Assembly (NCBI GenBank): GCA_022712915.1
Contig: JAFLJQ010000040.1
Coordinates: 1 to 64,000 of the forward strand
DNA length: 64,000 nucleotides
Direction: 5' to 3'
DNA from: Gammaproteobacteria bacterium
GTDB lineage: Bacteria; Pseudomonadota; Gammaproteobacteria; UBA6429; Thiohalophilaceae
Shown: piece after piece, positions 7,262 to 15,184 of the stretch
Position numbering within the stretch: the stretch's first letter is position 1
How the letters are laid out: each line of letters opens with the position of its first letter
Position numbers and translations under genes: made by a program
The notes under the pieces: model-generated
Databases searched by the model: none
Seen by the model: the letters and a program-made list of their open reading frames with translations, nothing else
Told to the model about the DNA's origin: nothing

Positions 7262-9595
7262 CTAATATGCGTGTTTGTGATGCCAATAACGTTGCTGTGA
7301 CGGGCGAAAAAATTCAGGCTCCAATCTATCCTTGTCATCTTTGTTGGCTTTCAACCTGAAACCAATGGCACCCTGACGGGCCGTGTCATGCTGAATGGCG
7401 TTGGCCTGTTGATAACGGGCGACCACTTTGGCAGATGGGAAACGGTAGCGGTTACGGTAGCCGACAGGGAAGAGTACATAAGCAGGTTGCACCGCACGAA
7501 TAAACTCCTCTGTCGAGGAGGTCTTACTGCCATGATGTGGTGCCACCAGAATATCGACCTTCAGTGTGGCGGCAAATTGCTGTACCAGGAGGTACTCGGT
7601 CTCTTTTTCGATATCACCCGGTAATAACACACTGCCATATGGGCTCTGAATATAGAGTACACAGGACTGATTATTTTCTTTCCCGCCTGAATCGATGTCT
7701 CTCGGATGTAGCATGGTAAATAACACGCCATCCCATTGCCACGCTTGACCTTGCTGGCAGGATGCCGCCCTGTTGGAGTCCAGCAATGCCGGGGCACTGC
7801 TATAAATCTGTTTTACCGGCATCCGAGCCATCAGGCTATCAAGGCCACCGATATGGTCATTATCACCGTGACTGATAATCAACGTATCGACGGCTGTTAT
7901 CTGTTTACGATATAAAAACGGCAACAACACGGCACTGCCAGTATCAAACTTACGGCTAAAACGGGGGCCAGTATCAAACACCAGAGTATGATATTGAGTC
8001 TGAACAACCGCCGATAGCCCCTGCCCCACATCCAGCAAGGTAAAAAATGCCTCACCCTGACTTGGCCTGTCCGGTTGATGAAAGATCAATGGCAAGAGGC
8101 AGATAATGCCCAACCAACGGCCAGAACGGATCGGGCCAAACATCAAGATCAGGATGCCTATAACAGAAAGCAACAATATCAACATCCCAGGCACGACGCC
8201 GACCCAGGTGGCATAACTCAACTGTCCCATCCAGGCCAATATGTCAGTCATATATTCCAGTACGGTGGCACCCAGCTCGATGAGGCTGCGTCCAAGCACC
8301 GTGGACAAGCCAGAAATCAGCAGGCCCGTGAGTAACAGCGGCACCACTAACAGGCTGACCACGGGCACAGCCATAAAATTCGCCAGGGGCGAAATGAGTG
8401 AAGACTGCTGAAAAAAGAGTAATAAAAAGGGTAACAGACCCAGGCCAACAAGCCATTGCACTTTGAACCACTTATCCCACCAGTAGGCACCATTACGCCT
8501 ACCCTGCATGCCCATGAAGATTAAACTAACGGCACCGAATGACAGCCAGAAACCGGGACTCAGAACGGCCAGGGGATCATGTAATAACACCAATAACAAA
8601 GCCAGGGCCAGCCCATAACTGGGGGAGACATGGCGTTTAAACAGCACCGCCAACATCACCACCGCCACCATGATCAAGGCCCGTTGAGTTGGCAGCGACC
8701 AACCGGCCAGGGCCGCATATACCCCGGCCGCCAGAAAAGCGAACAAGGCTGCGGCCTTTGGCGCGGCAATAAGTAATGGCAAGCGGCCTAAATGTGCCCA
8801 GACCACTCTGATGAGCATGAAAACCAGACCGGCCACCAGGCCGATATGCAAGCCTGAAATGGCCACCAAATGATTGGTGCCGGTCTGTCGAAATGTCTCC
8901 CACTGCTGCGGGCTGATCTCTTCCCGATAACCGAGGGTCAGGGCAGAGACCACCCCTTGCATGGGATGATCCGGTAAATACGACACCAATTGCCGTTGAA
9001 GCCGTTGGCGAAATCGTTGCAATGGGTAATCAAGGGGGCTGCTGGTCAGCAAGTTATAGTCCGAGTTAGTCCTGACATAACCTGTGGCCCGGAGCCGTTT
9101 GGTGAAAAGCCACTGCTCATAATCAAAACCGCCCGGATTCATAAAGCCATGAGGACGTTTCAGACGAACGGTAAAACGCCACTGATCGCCAACGTTTAAA
9201 TCAGGTGGCTGTCCATACCAGCTGAGCCGGACGTATTTCGGTAAAGCCAGCGGGTGGCCCTTAAAACGGGCATGCAAGACATCAAACTCAAACTGCCATA
9301 AACGCCCTTTATCTATTGGAATACTGGCAATATGGCCTGTAATGACCACATCTTTTCCTTCAATATGCTCTGGCAAGTGCTGGCCGAGAATCCAGCTGGC
9401 ATTGAACCAGGCCCAGACAAACCCCATAACGAGCCAGTTGATTAATTTTAAATTTAGTCCTGGGTAACGAAGGTTGAAGAGCAAGACAAGGAATAATATT
9501 ACGAAAATTAATGCCAACCAATATAATTCTGGTAGCTCTTTGAATGCTTGTAAGGCTAAAATACCCGCCAAGAATGCTATCGTCCCTGATCGCAT
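7262..9595 (-). CDS. comEC: DNA internalization-related competence protein ComEC/Rec2
   Basis: ComEC is the inner-membrane channel that carries single-stranded DNA into the cytoplasm during natural transformation. The 777-residue protein has the full three-part layout: an N-terminal DUF4131/OB-like part with membrane helices (about 1-190), the multi-helix competence domain (about 210-480, with HLVAISGLHIGLVAG), and a C-terminal metallo-beta-lactamase-like domain with DVGQG, SHGDNDHIGG and APHHGSKTSS. The metal-ligand motif HGDNDH is intact, so a nuclease role for this domain is plausible. The gene is full length, with no frameshift. It lies head-to-head with the DUF2062 gene. Confidence 0.93.
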   Translation of the reverse strand: MRSGTIAFLAGILALQAFKELPELYWLALIFVILFLVLLFNLRYPGLNLKLINWLVMGFVWAWFNASWILGQHLPEHIEGKDVVITGHIASIPIDKGRLWQFEFDVLHARFKGHPLALPKYVRLSWYGQPPDLNVGDQWRFTVRLKRPHGFMNPGGFDYEQWLFTKRLRATGYVRTNSDYNLLTSSPLDYPLQRFRQRLQRQLVSYLPDHPMQGVVSALTLGYREEISPQQWETFRQTGTNHLVAISGLHIGLVAGLVFMLIRVVWAHLGRLPLLIAAPKAAALFAFLAAGVYAALAGWSLPTQRALIMVAVVMLAVLFKRHVSPSYGLALALLLVLLHDPLAVLSPGFWLSFGAVSLIFMGMQGRRNGAYWWDKWFKVQWLVGLGLLPFLLLFFQQSSLISPLANFMAVPVVSLLVVPLLLTGLLISGLSTVLGRSLIELGATVLEYMTDILAWMGQLSYATWVGVVPGMLILLLSVIGILILMFGPIRSGRWLGIICLLPLIFHQPDRPSQGEAFFTLLDVGQGLSAVVQTQYHTLVFDTGPRFSRKFDTGSAVLLPFLYRKQITAVDTLIISHGDNDHIGGLDSLMARMPVKQIYSSAPALLDSNRAASCQQGQAWQWDGVLFTMLHPRDIDSGGKENNQSCVLYIQSPYGSVLLPGDIEKETEYLLVQQFAATLKVDILVAPHHGSKTSSTEEFIRAVQPAYVLFPVGYRNRYRFPSAKVVARYQQANAIQHDTARQGAIGFRLKANKDDKDRLEPEFFRPSQQRYWHHKHAY

Positions 9596-9660
9596 AGAAT
9601 GTGCAACTCCCTGTTAGTATATATTGAGTTCTTAAAACGTAGTTAAATAACAAATTATCC

Positions 9661-10194
9661 ATGCCAAGAAAGTTCTTTAAAAAGGTGTTACCAGACCCGG
9701 ACAAGTATCGTCGGCACCCCTACCTTAATAAAGTTTTTGGTCCGCTGCTGCAAGATCCAAACCTGCTGCACCTCAATCGCCGTTCCGTCACGGGTGCCTT
9801 TTTCATTGGCCTGTTTATTGCCTTTATGCCCATACCGCTGCAAATGGTGGTTGCTGCGGCACTGGCCATTTATTTTCATACCAATTTACCTCTTTCAGTC
9901 GCGCTGGTCTGGATATCGAATCCTTTTACCATTCCGGCCCTTAGCTGGTTTTGCTATAAAGTCGGGGCAATACTCCTGGGCACTAAACTGCATACGATTC
10001 AATTTGAATTTACTTTCAGCTGGCTAACAACCGAGTTGCTGATGATCTGGCAACCGTTTTTACTGGGCTGCTTTCTGGTCGGAGCAATCAGCGCACTGTT
10101 AGGCGGATTTAGTGTAAACCTGATGTGGCGTATCAATGTCGGTCGCCAGTGGCACTTGCGTAAAATGCTTCGCAGCAAGAAATCAACCAAATAA
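9661..10194 (+). CDS. DUF2062 domain membrane protein
   Basis: The 177-residue protein starts MPRKFFKKVLPDPDKYRRHP. It has a basic N-terminus and two or three hydrophobic segments (about 45-70, 80-110 and 130-160), with the family pattern FIGLFIAFMPIPLQM near 50-64. DUF2062 proteins are predicted inner-membrane proteins of unknown function that recur between comEC and the lol genes in gammaproteobacteria. Here the gene is divergent from comEC (65-bp shared upstream region) and convergent with lolD. The conserved location hints at an envelope role but proves nothing. Confidence 0.85.
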   Translation: MPRKFFKKVLPDPDKYRRHPYLNKVFGPLLQDPNLLHLNRRSVTGAFFIGLFIAFMPIPLQMVVAAALAIYFHTNLPLSVALVWISNPFTIPALSWFCYKVGAILLGTKLHTIQFEFTFSWLTTELLMIWQPFLLGCFLVGAISALLGGFSVNLMWRINVGRQWHLRKMLRSKKSTK

Positions 10195-10204
10195 CTATTT
10201 GTTA

Positions 10205-10906
10205 TTACTTGATTTTTCCATCTTCCAGGTGAAGCACGCGATCCATTTTTTCAGCAAAGCGCAAATCATGGGTCACGACAACAAAACTGGTATTCAAGTC
10301 CCGGTTCAGTTCCTGCATTAAGCCGTAAACACCATCCGCCGTTTTGCCATCCAGATTACCCGTCGGTTCATCGGCCAGCACACATTGCGGGTGACTGACC
10401 AAAGCCCGAGCCACGGCAGCACGTTGTCGCTCTCCTCCTGATAATTCGTTAGGCTTATGGGCCAAACGCGGTTTCAGACCGACTCGTTCAAGCATGTCTG
10501 TTGCCTCCTGCAAGGCCTGACGCGGCTCAGTACCACGTATCAGCAGTGGCATAGCCACATTTTCAAGGGCGGTGAATTCCATTAACAAGTGATGAAACTG
10601 ATAGATAAAACCCAGGGTTCGATTTCGTAATACGCCCCTGGCCGCCTCATCCAACGAAGACATCTCCTGGCCGATCACTTGTACATGGCCTTTAGTCGGG
10701 ACATCAAGGCCACCCAGAAGATGCAGCAAAGTGCTCTTGCCTGAACCAGAGGCCCCCACAATCGCCACCTGTTCACCTGGATTAATGTGCAGATCCACCT
10801 CACTTAATACTTCGACCGTTGCCGGGCCTTCGACAAAGGTTTTGGCCAGTTGCTGGCAGGCCATCACCGGCCCGTCATAAATGGCTTGAGTTTGAGGTTT
10901 ATTCAT
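10205..10906 (-). CDS. lolD: Lipoprotein-releasing system ATP-binding protein LolD
   Basis: LolD is the ATPase of the LolCDE complex, which extracts mature lipoproteins from the inner membrane and hands them to LolA. The protein contains Walker [17 protein letters not shown], the Q-loop [10 protein letters not shown], the signature [15 protein letters not shown] and Walker [13 protein letters not shown]. The ATG at 10906 (MNKPQTQ...) gives 233 residues, the usual size; a longer frame exists but is only the tail overlap with lolC/E, whose stop is 8 bases inside. It forms a two-gene operon with the permease. Confidence 0.94.
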   Translation of the reverse strand: MNKPQTQAIYDGPVMACQQLAKTFVEGPATVEVLSEVDLHINPGEQVAIVGASGSGKSTLLHLLGGLDVPTKGHVQVIGQEMSSLDEAARGVLRNRTLGFIYQFHHLLMEFTALENVAMPLLIRGTEPRQALQEATDMLERVGLKPRLAHKPNELSGGERQRAAVARALVSHPQCVLADEPTGNLDGKTADGVYGLMQELNRDLNTSFVVVTHDLRFAEKMDRVLHLEDGKIK

Positions 10907-12146
10907 AGCGCAATGCCTGAGCTGGCTGTGTCTGGCTGGCACGTCGCGCAGGGTAAATCGTCGAGCCAACACCTAATAAAAAAGAAATAGAACATATCAT
11001 CCATACGTCTGACCAGTGCAGATCCGACGGTATGGCACTGATGTAATAGACAGTGGGATCAAGAATATGAAAGCCAAACAAACTTTCAACCACGGGCACA
11101 ATCACATCTAGATTCAAGGCCAGACCCACGCCTCCCAGGGTACCCAGTACTGTTCCAACCGTACCTATTATTGTGCCCTGCACCATAAAAATAGCCATGA
11201 TGGTACGCGGAGATGCCCCCAACGTGCGTAAAATGGCAATGTCACTCTCTTTGTCGGTAACGACCATCACCAGAGTCGAGACAATATTGAAGGCCGCGAC
11301 GGCAATAATTAGCAAGAGCAACAAGAAGATCATGCGCTTTTCAATTTTGACGGCACGAAACCAGTTGGAGTGGTAACTACTCCAGTCTCGAACCCAATAT
11401 GCGGCCAGTTCATCCGATTGTAGTTGTTTGCGTATCCAGGGTGCCTCAAACAGATCTTTTACCTGCACACGCACGCCTGTGGCCTGACCTTTCATACGTA
11501 ACAAACGGGCGGCATCGTCCATATGGATCACACCCAGACTGGCGTCATAGATATTATGCCCAACCTGGAAAATGCCTGTCACAGTAAAGCGCTTCATACG
11601 GGGGGCTATACCGGCCGGGGTGACATTGATACTGGGGGTCACCAAAGTCACCTTGTCCCCCATTCCAGCACCAATCAAGCGGGCTAAATCATAACCTAAC
11701 AGAATATTAAACTGGCCAGGCTGGACGCTGTCCCACGTGCCCTCCACCATGCGCTGGGCAATTTTTGATACACGGGCTTCTTGTTTGGGTAATACGCCAC
11801 GAATCAGGGTGCCATTAACATTGCCGGCAAAGATCAGCATGCCTTCAGCCTGAATATAAGGTGCGGCCGCCACTACCTTGGGGTTTTTTTCAGTCGATTC
11901 AACCACTTTTTCCCAGTTGCGAATGCGGCCTTCAAAATCAGAAATAGTGAGATGGGAAATGGTATCGAGCATCCTTTCTCTGACCTCTTTTTCAAAACCG
12001 TTCATCACTGACAAAACGGTAATCAGGGCCGTCACCCCCAGAGCAATGCCCAGCATGGAAGATAGTGAGATAAAGGAAATAAAGTGATTACGGCGCTTGG
12101 CTCGGGTATAGCGAAGGCCGACAAACAGGGCAAATGGTTTATACAT
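10899..12146 (-). CDS. lolC: Lipoprotein-releasing ABC transporter permease LolC/LolE family
   Basis: This is the permease of the lipoprotein-releasing transporter. The 415-residue protein has one N-terminal membrane helix (about 22-47, [20 protein letters not shown]), a large periplasmic MacB-like domain, and three C-terminal helices with the conserved segment [19 protein letters not shown]. Only one permease gene is adjacent to lolD. Either this is a homodimeric LolDF-type system, known from several proteobacterial groups, or the second permease lies elsewhere. The gene symbol is therefore approximate (lolC/lolE/lolF). Confidence 0.9.
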   Translation of the reverse strand: MYKPFALFVGLRYTRAKRRNHFISFISLSSMLGIALGVTALITVLSVMNGFEKEVRERMLDTISHLTISDFEGRIRNWEKVVESTEKNPKVVAAAPYIQAEGMLIFAGNVNGTLIRGVLPKQEARVSKIAQRMVEGTWDSVQPGQFNILLGYDLARLIGAGMGDKVTLVTPSINVTPAGIAPRMKRFTVTGIFQVGHNIYDASLGVIHMDDAARLLRMKGQATGVRVQVKDLFEAPWIRKQLQSDELAAYWVRDWSSYHSNWFRAVKIEKRMIFLLLLLIIAVAAFNIVSTLVMVVTDKESDIAILRTLGASPRTIMAIFMVQGTIIGTVGTVLGTLGGVGLALNLDVIVPVVESLFGFHILDPTVYYISAIPSDLHWSDVWMICSISFLLGVGSTIYPARRASQTQPAQALRYE

Positions 12147-12201
12147 AGGACGGCATTAAAACATAAACACTGGCGGTTCGCTACGTGTCAAAACACATAG
12201 C

Positions 12202-12906
12202 TCACATTTCAATCATGAGCTGATTTTGTAAACAAATTTCAGCCTCTGTCACCTCAGCCTGCCAGGCCATAACTTCCACACCGGCGGCAAATACCTCTGT
12301 TAACGTTTTGGCATAACATGGATCAATTTCGTTGGCAGACCTAAAACCAGTAACATCAGCGCGCTGCACAGAAAAAAAGATCACCGCCCGATGTCCAGCC
12401 TCGACCATGGCCTTTAATTCGCGCAAGTGTTTGCTGCCCCGCTGGGTGACCGCATCAGGAAAGATAGCCAGCCCCCTGGCATCCGCTGCTGTAACATTCT
12501 TAATCTCAATATAACAGTCTTGTGACTTATTCTTGAGCAACAAATCAATACGGCTGTTTTCATGACCATAAGGCACTTCACTTAAGATCTGCTCATAACC
12601 TTGCAGTTCAGTGATAAGACCGGATTCAATGGCTTCTGTGAGTAGTTGATTACTGAGCATTGTGTTTACACCGATTTTTACACCGTCATTGTTCTCACTC
12701 ATCTCCCAGGAATAACGGTATTTACGCTTCAGATTTTGCGTATCCCGCAACCAAACCCGCATCCCTGGCTCGGCACAACCCAACATACTGCCGGTATTAG
12801 GGGTATGAACCGTGAGTTCTGTACCATCGTCCAGGCGAACGTCGGCCAAAAAACGTTTGTAACGTTTTAACAAGGTGACAGGAAACAAGGGGGGGTCAAT
12901 CAGCAA
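12202..12906 (-). CDS. sfsA: DNA/RNA nuclease SfsA family protein
   Basis: This is a full-length SfsA homologue of 234 residues. The family segments are KRYKRFLADVRL near residue 14, TPNTGSMLGC near 35, the SRIDLLL element near 118, IEIKNVT near 133, and FPDAVTQRGSKHLRELK near 148. SfsA was first described as a regulator of sugar fermentation; family members bind DNA and have a predicted PD-(D/E)XK-like nuclease core, to which the D and E-x-K residues here would belong. The start is a TTG, the only plausible one before the first conserved block. Confidence 0.9.
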   Translation of the reverse strand: MLIDPPLFPVTLLKRYKRFLADVRLDDGTELTVHTPNTGSMLGCAEPGMRVWLRDTQNLKRKYRYSWEMSENNDGVKIGVNTMLSNQLLTEAIESGLITELQGYEQILSEVPYGHENSRIDLLLKNKSQDCYIEIKNVTAADARGLAIFPDAVTQRGSKHLRELKAMVEAGHRAVIFFSVQRADVTGFRSANEIDPCYAKTLTEVFAAGVEVMAWQAEVTEAEICLQNQLMIEM

Positions 12907-13083
12907 TTTAAATCTCGATTCAATTTCAAAAATATAAAGCTTGAGTCTATTGAATATCTCACCACACTTCCATCATGTTAAATATTGAGCAGGCACACTT
13001 ACCCGCTTACCCGATTACCGAAAAATCGAAACATCTAGTAAGGATATTAACCTGTACTAACGACACACCGATGCATATCAACC

Positions 13084-13376
13084 CACTGCTGTCCCGTTAA
13101 GTATTTAATCCATTTTAAAGATCTAAACCGCAAAGGGCGCAAAGGATCGCAACGTTATTTTGTTTTATATTAGGGGAAAATTAGCGCTTATCCGAAAACT
13201 TCAAGCTCATTTTTTATACATTACCAAATTTATTTTTTCTTTGCGCCTCTTTGCGACCTTGGCGGTAAAATGTGTTTTATAAACAATTTTCATGTCTCAT
13301 GCTCATTTCAACCTCCTCAAGCCGTTAAATACTCGGTAGATACATGATTTTTTAGATGATTAACGGGACAGCAGTG
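13084..13376. mobile_element. MITE-like element with 17-bp inverted ends and 9-bp target duplication
   Basis: The left end 'cactgctgtcccgttaa' (13084-13100) is matched exactly by its inverse 'ttaacgggacagcagtg' (13360-13376). A perfect 9-bp direct repeat, atatcaacc, flanks the element (13075-13083 and 13377-13385). The 293-bp body encodes nothing. It contains a second inverted repeat built on 'aaccgcaaagggcgcaaag' and 'ctttgcgaccttggcggt'. The rest of the 12907-13643 gap shows no gene. Confidence 0.85.
13126..13270. repeat. 'aaccgcaaagg' inverted repeat inside the MITE
   Basis: The arms 'aaccgcaaagggcgcaaagg' (13126 onward) and 'tttgcgcctctttgcgacct' followed by 'tggcggt' (ending about 13266) are imperfect inverse copies about 100 bases apart. 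The same motif family recurs at 15041-15145, outside any such element, so the repeat appears able to exist independently of the element that carries it here. Confidence 0.65.
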
Positions 13377-13643
13377 ATATCAACCACACTTATATAATGG
13401 ATGTGTACCTCCGTTTACGACAGGAGAACAAATCCACGCTATAAATATCCATCAGACATTTTCACAAAAAAACATCGAAAACGGGGAATCCATGGCCTCC
13501 ACTTAGACTCTGTGCTACTGGTTAAATAGGCTATCAAGCAAAAATTTATCAGCAACATAATGGGTTATGTAAATTTATGTAATGTTATAACAGACTTTGC
13601 CGACACAACTTCTATACTTTATATCAAACAAAAAAACCTTGCT

Positions 13644-14270
13644 ATGACTACTACCCATACACAACAAACTGAAAGTAAATTTGTCGCACTAGCCAGCATT
13701 GCAGCAGAATTGTATTCCGTTATGACCGTCGCTTGGGGTGTATCCCTGGCTGCAAAAAATGCCAAAGTCATTTCAGCCCAGTCTGGCGAGAAAGGACGCG
13801 GATTCCAACCTATCACGGAATTTATCGATGAAATTGCACAACTAGCCATGACTGGGGTTAACGAAATAAACAACGAAGCCTTACAGCTAACCAAAATAGC
13901 TGTAACAGAATACCGCAATATTGATGCTTACCATCGTTTTGACTCCGTCAGAGAAAAAAATAGCAAAGCCCAATATATAAAATCTATGACACCCGCCATG
14001 AAACAAGTTGAACAAAACATGCAGCTCTCAACAAAAATATTCAAAAAAAGTTTAAGCAACCTAACCCAGCTACTTGAAACCATGGATGAATATATGTTGT
14101 CAGCACGCGCCATTGCATCTGTCTCACGAATTGTCACCTCCAACGCCCAGGAATATAGCAATCAACTCAAAGTTGTGGCAGATGACCTTGATCAAGCCGC
14201 CTCTTATATCAAGGATAAATTATCAGAAAGTTATCAACACTTAAACAATGTGAAAATGCAAACACACTAG
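13644..14270 (+). CDS. Small soluble chemoreceptor-like (MCP signalling domain) protein
   Basis: The 208-residue protein is almost entirely alpha-helical, with no membrane helix and no HAMP domain. Residues 33-68 (VSLAAKNAKVISAQS, then GEKGRGFQPITEFIDEIAQL) align with the hairpin tip of methyl-accepting chemotaxis proteins, where the conserved sequence is of the form [21 protein letters not shown]. The GExGRGF core is exact. Later residues form a long coiled-coil-like helix. I choose the ATG at 13644 (MTTTHTQ); an earlier in-frame ATG at 13560 would add 28 residues that resemble no receptor. The gene lies 28 bases before the ODP-like gene. I infer a cytoplasmic adaptor that couples the oxygen sensor to CheA; a phasin-like role was considered and is less likely. 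Confidence 0.65.
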   Translation: MTTTHTQQTESKFVALASIAAELYSVMTVAWGVSLAAKNAKVISAQSGEKGRGFQPITEFIDEIAQLAMTGVNEINNEALQLTKIAVTEYRNIDAYHRFDSVREKNSKAQYIKSMTPAMKQVEQNMQLSTKIFKKSLSNLTQLLETMDEYMLSARAIASVSRIVTSNAQEYSNQLKVVADDLDQAASYIKDKLSESYQHLNNVKMQTH

Positions 14271-14298
14271 TCGACATAAACTACCATCAGGGATAAAA

Positions 14299-15042
14299 AT
14301 GAAAGCAACAAAAATATTCGACCAGGGGCATCAGTGGTATATGTTTGGCCGGGATCCAGAAAAACCAGAAGGCATTATTGATACCAATCAGTATATGGTG
14401 GTAGCCGGTAACCGGGCATTGTTAATGGACCCCGGTGGTATTGAAGTGTTTGCCCCCATGCTGGGAGCCATCTTGCATCATGCCAACGTCGATCAAATCA
14501 CGGATCTGTTTGCCTCCCATCAAGATCCCGATATTATTTCATCGCTTGGTCTATGGGATCAGGCTCTACCAAATGCAAAGCTTCACGCACCCTGGATATG
14601 GGAGGGATTTATTCGGCATTTCGGCATGAATAACATCCAGTATGTGGCTATCCCAGATGAAGGCCATAACATCAGCCTTGGCTCAGTTGATTTTGAGCTT
14701 ATCCCGGCACACTACCTGCATGCCTCAGGCAATTTTAATGTCTATGACCGAAAAGCAAAAATATTAATGAGTGGTGATATTGGTGCAGCACTGGAATCAA
14801 GTGAATCCCCCCTGTTCGTGGAAGATTTCAATAAACATATTCCAAAAATGAAAATGTTCCATCAACGCTGGATGCCTTCAAACCGAGCCAAAAATGACTG
14901 GGTAAATCGTGTCCGTGAGCTGGATATTGAATACATGGCACCTCAGCACGGTAGAATATTTAAAGGCGACGATGTCAAACGCTTTCTTGATTGGTTTGAG
15001 GCGTTAGACGTTGGAATAGCGGTTCAATCAGAGGCATTCTAA
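14299..15042 (+). CDS. Oxygen-binding di-iron protein (ODP-like, metallo-beta-lactamase fold)
   Basis: The 247-residue protein has the flavodiiron metallo-beta-lactamase fold without a flavodoxin domain. Putative iron ligands are H74, D76 and D78 (ASHQDPDII), H141 (HYLHASGNF), D160 (SGDIGAA) and H217 (PQHGRIF). Their spacing matches the H-x-E/D-x-D...H...D...H set of flavodiiron proteins, with D replacing E at the second position as in ODP-type proteins. ODP of Treponema is known to sense oxygen and iron for chemotaxis. The preceding receptor-like gene makes the same role likely here. A di-iron hydrolase or oxidase is the alternative. Confidence 0.78.
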   Translation: MKATKIFDQGHQWYMFGRDPEKPEGIIDTNQYMVVAGNRALLMDPGGIEVFAPMLGAILHHANVDQITDLFASHQDPDIISSLGLWDQALPNAKLHAPWIWEGFIRHFGMNNIQYVAIPDEGHNISLGSVDFELIPAHYLHASGNFNVYDRKAKILMSGDIGAALESSESPLFVEDFNKHIPKMKMFHQRWMPSNRAKNDWVNRVRELDIEYMAPQHGRIFKGDDVKRFLDWFEALDVGIAVQSEAF

Positions 15043-15145
15043 CCGCAAAGATCGCAAAAAAAAATAAACCGGAATACATCGGATAGCCTCTCATTTTTTC
15101 TAAAACAGAAACAAAGCAAGGTCGAGATCCTTTGCGGTTTAGATT
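15041..15145. repeat. 'aaccgcaaag' inverted repeat between the ODP gene and relA
   Basis: 'aaccgcaaagatcgcaa' begins within the ODP stop codon region, and its inverse 'gatcctttgcggttt' lies at 15126-15140. The arms are about 70 bases apart and belong to the same family as the repeat inside the 13084-13376 element. It separates two convergent genes and may act as a bidirectional terminator (inference). Confidence 0.55.
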
Positions 15146-15184
15146 TTTAACAAGCCAAAACCTTATGGCCCTGCTTTAAAAAGA

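Noticed and set aside
13560-14270. Phasin family protein.
   Set aside because: The GEKGRGF core and surrounding residues match the chemoreceptor hairpin tip and the gene is paired with an ODP-like gene.
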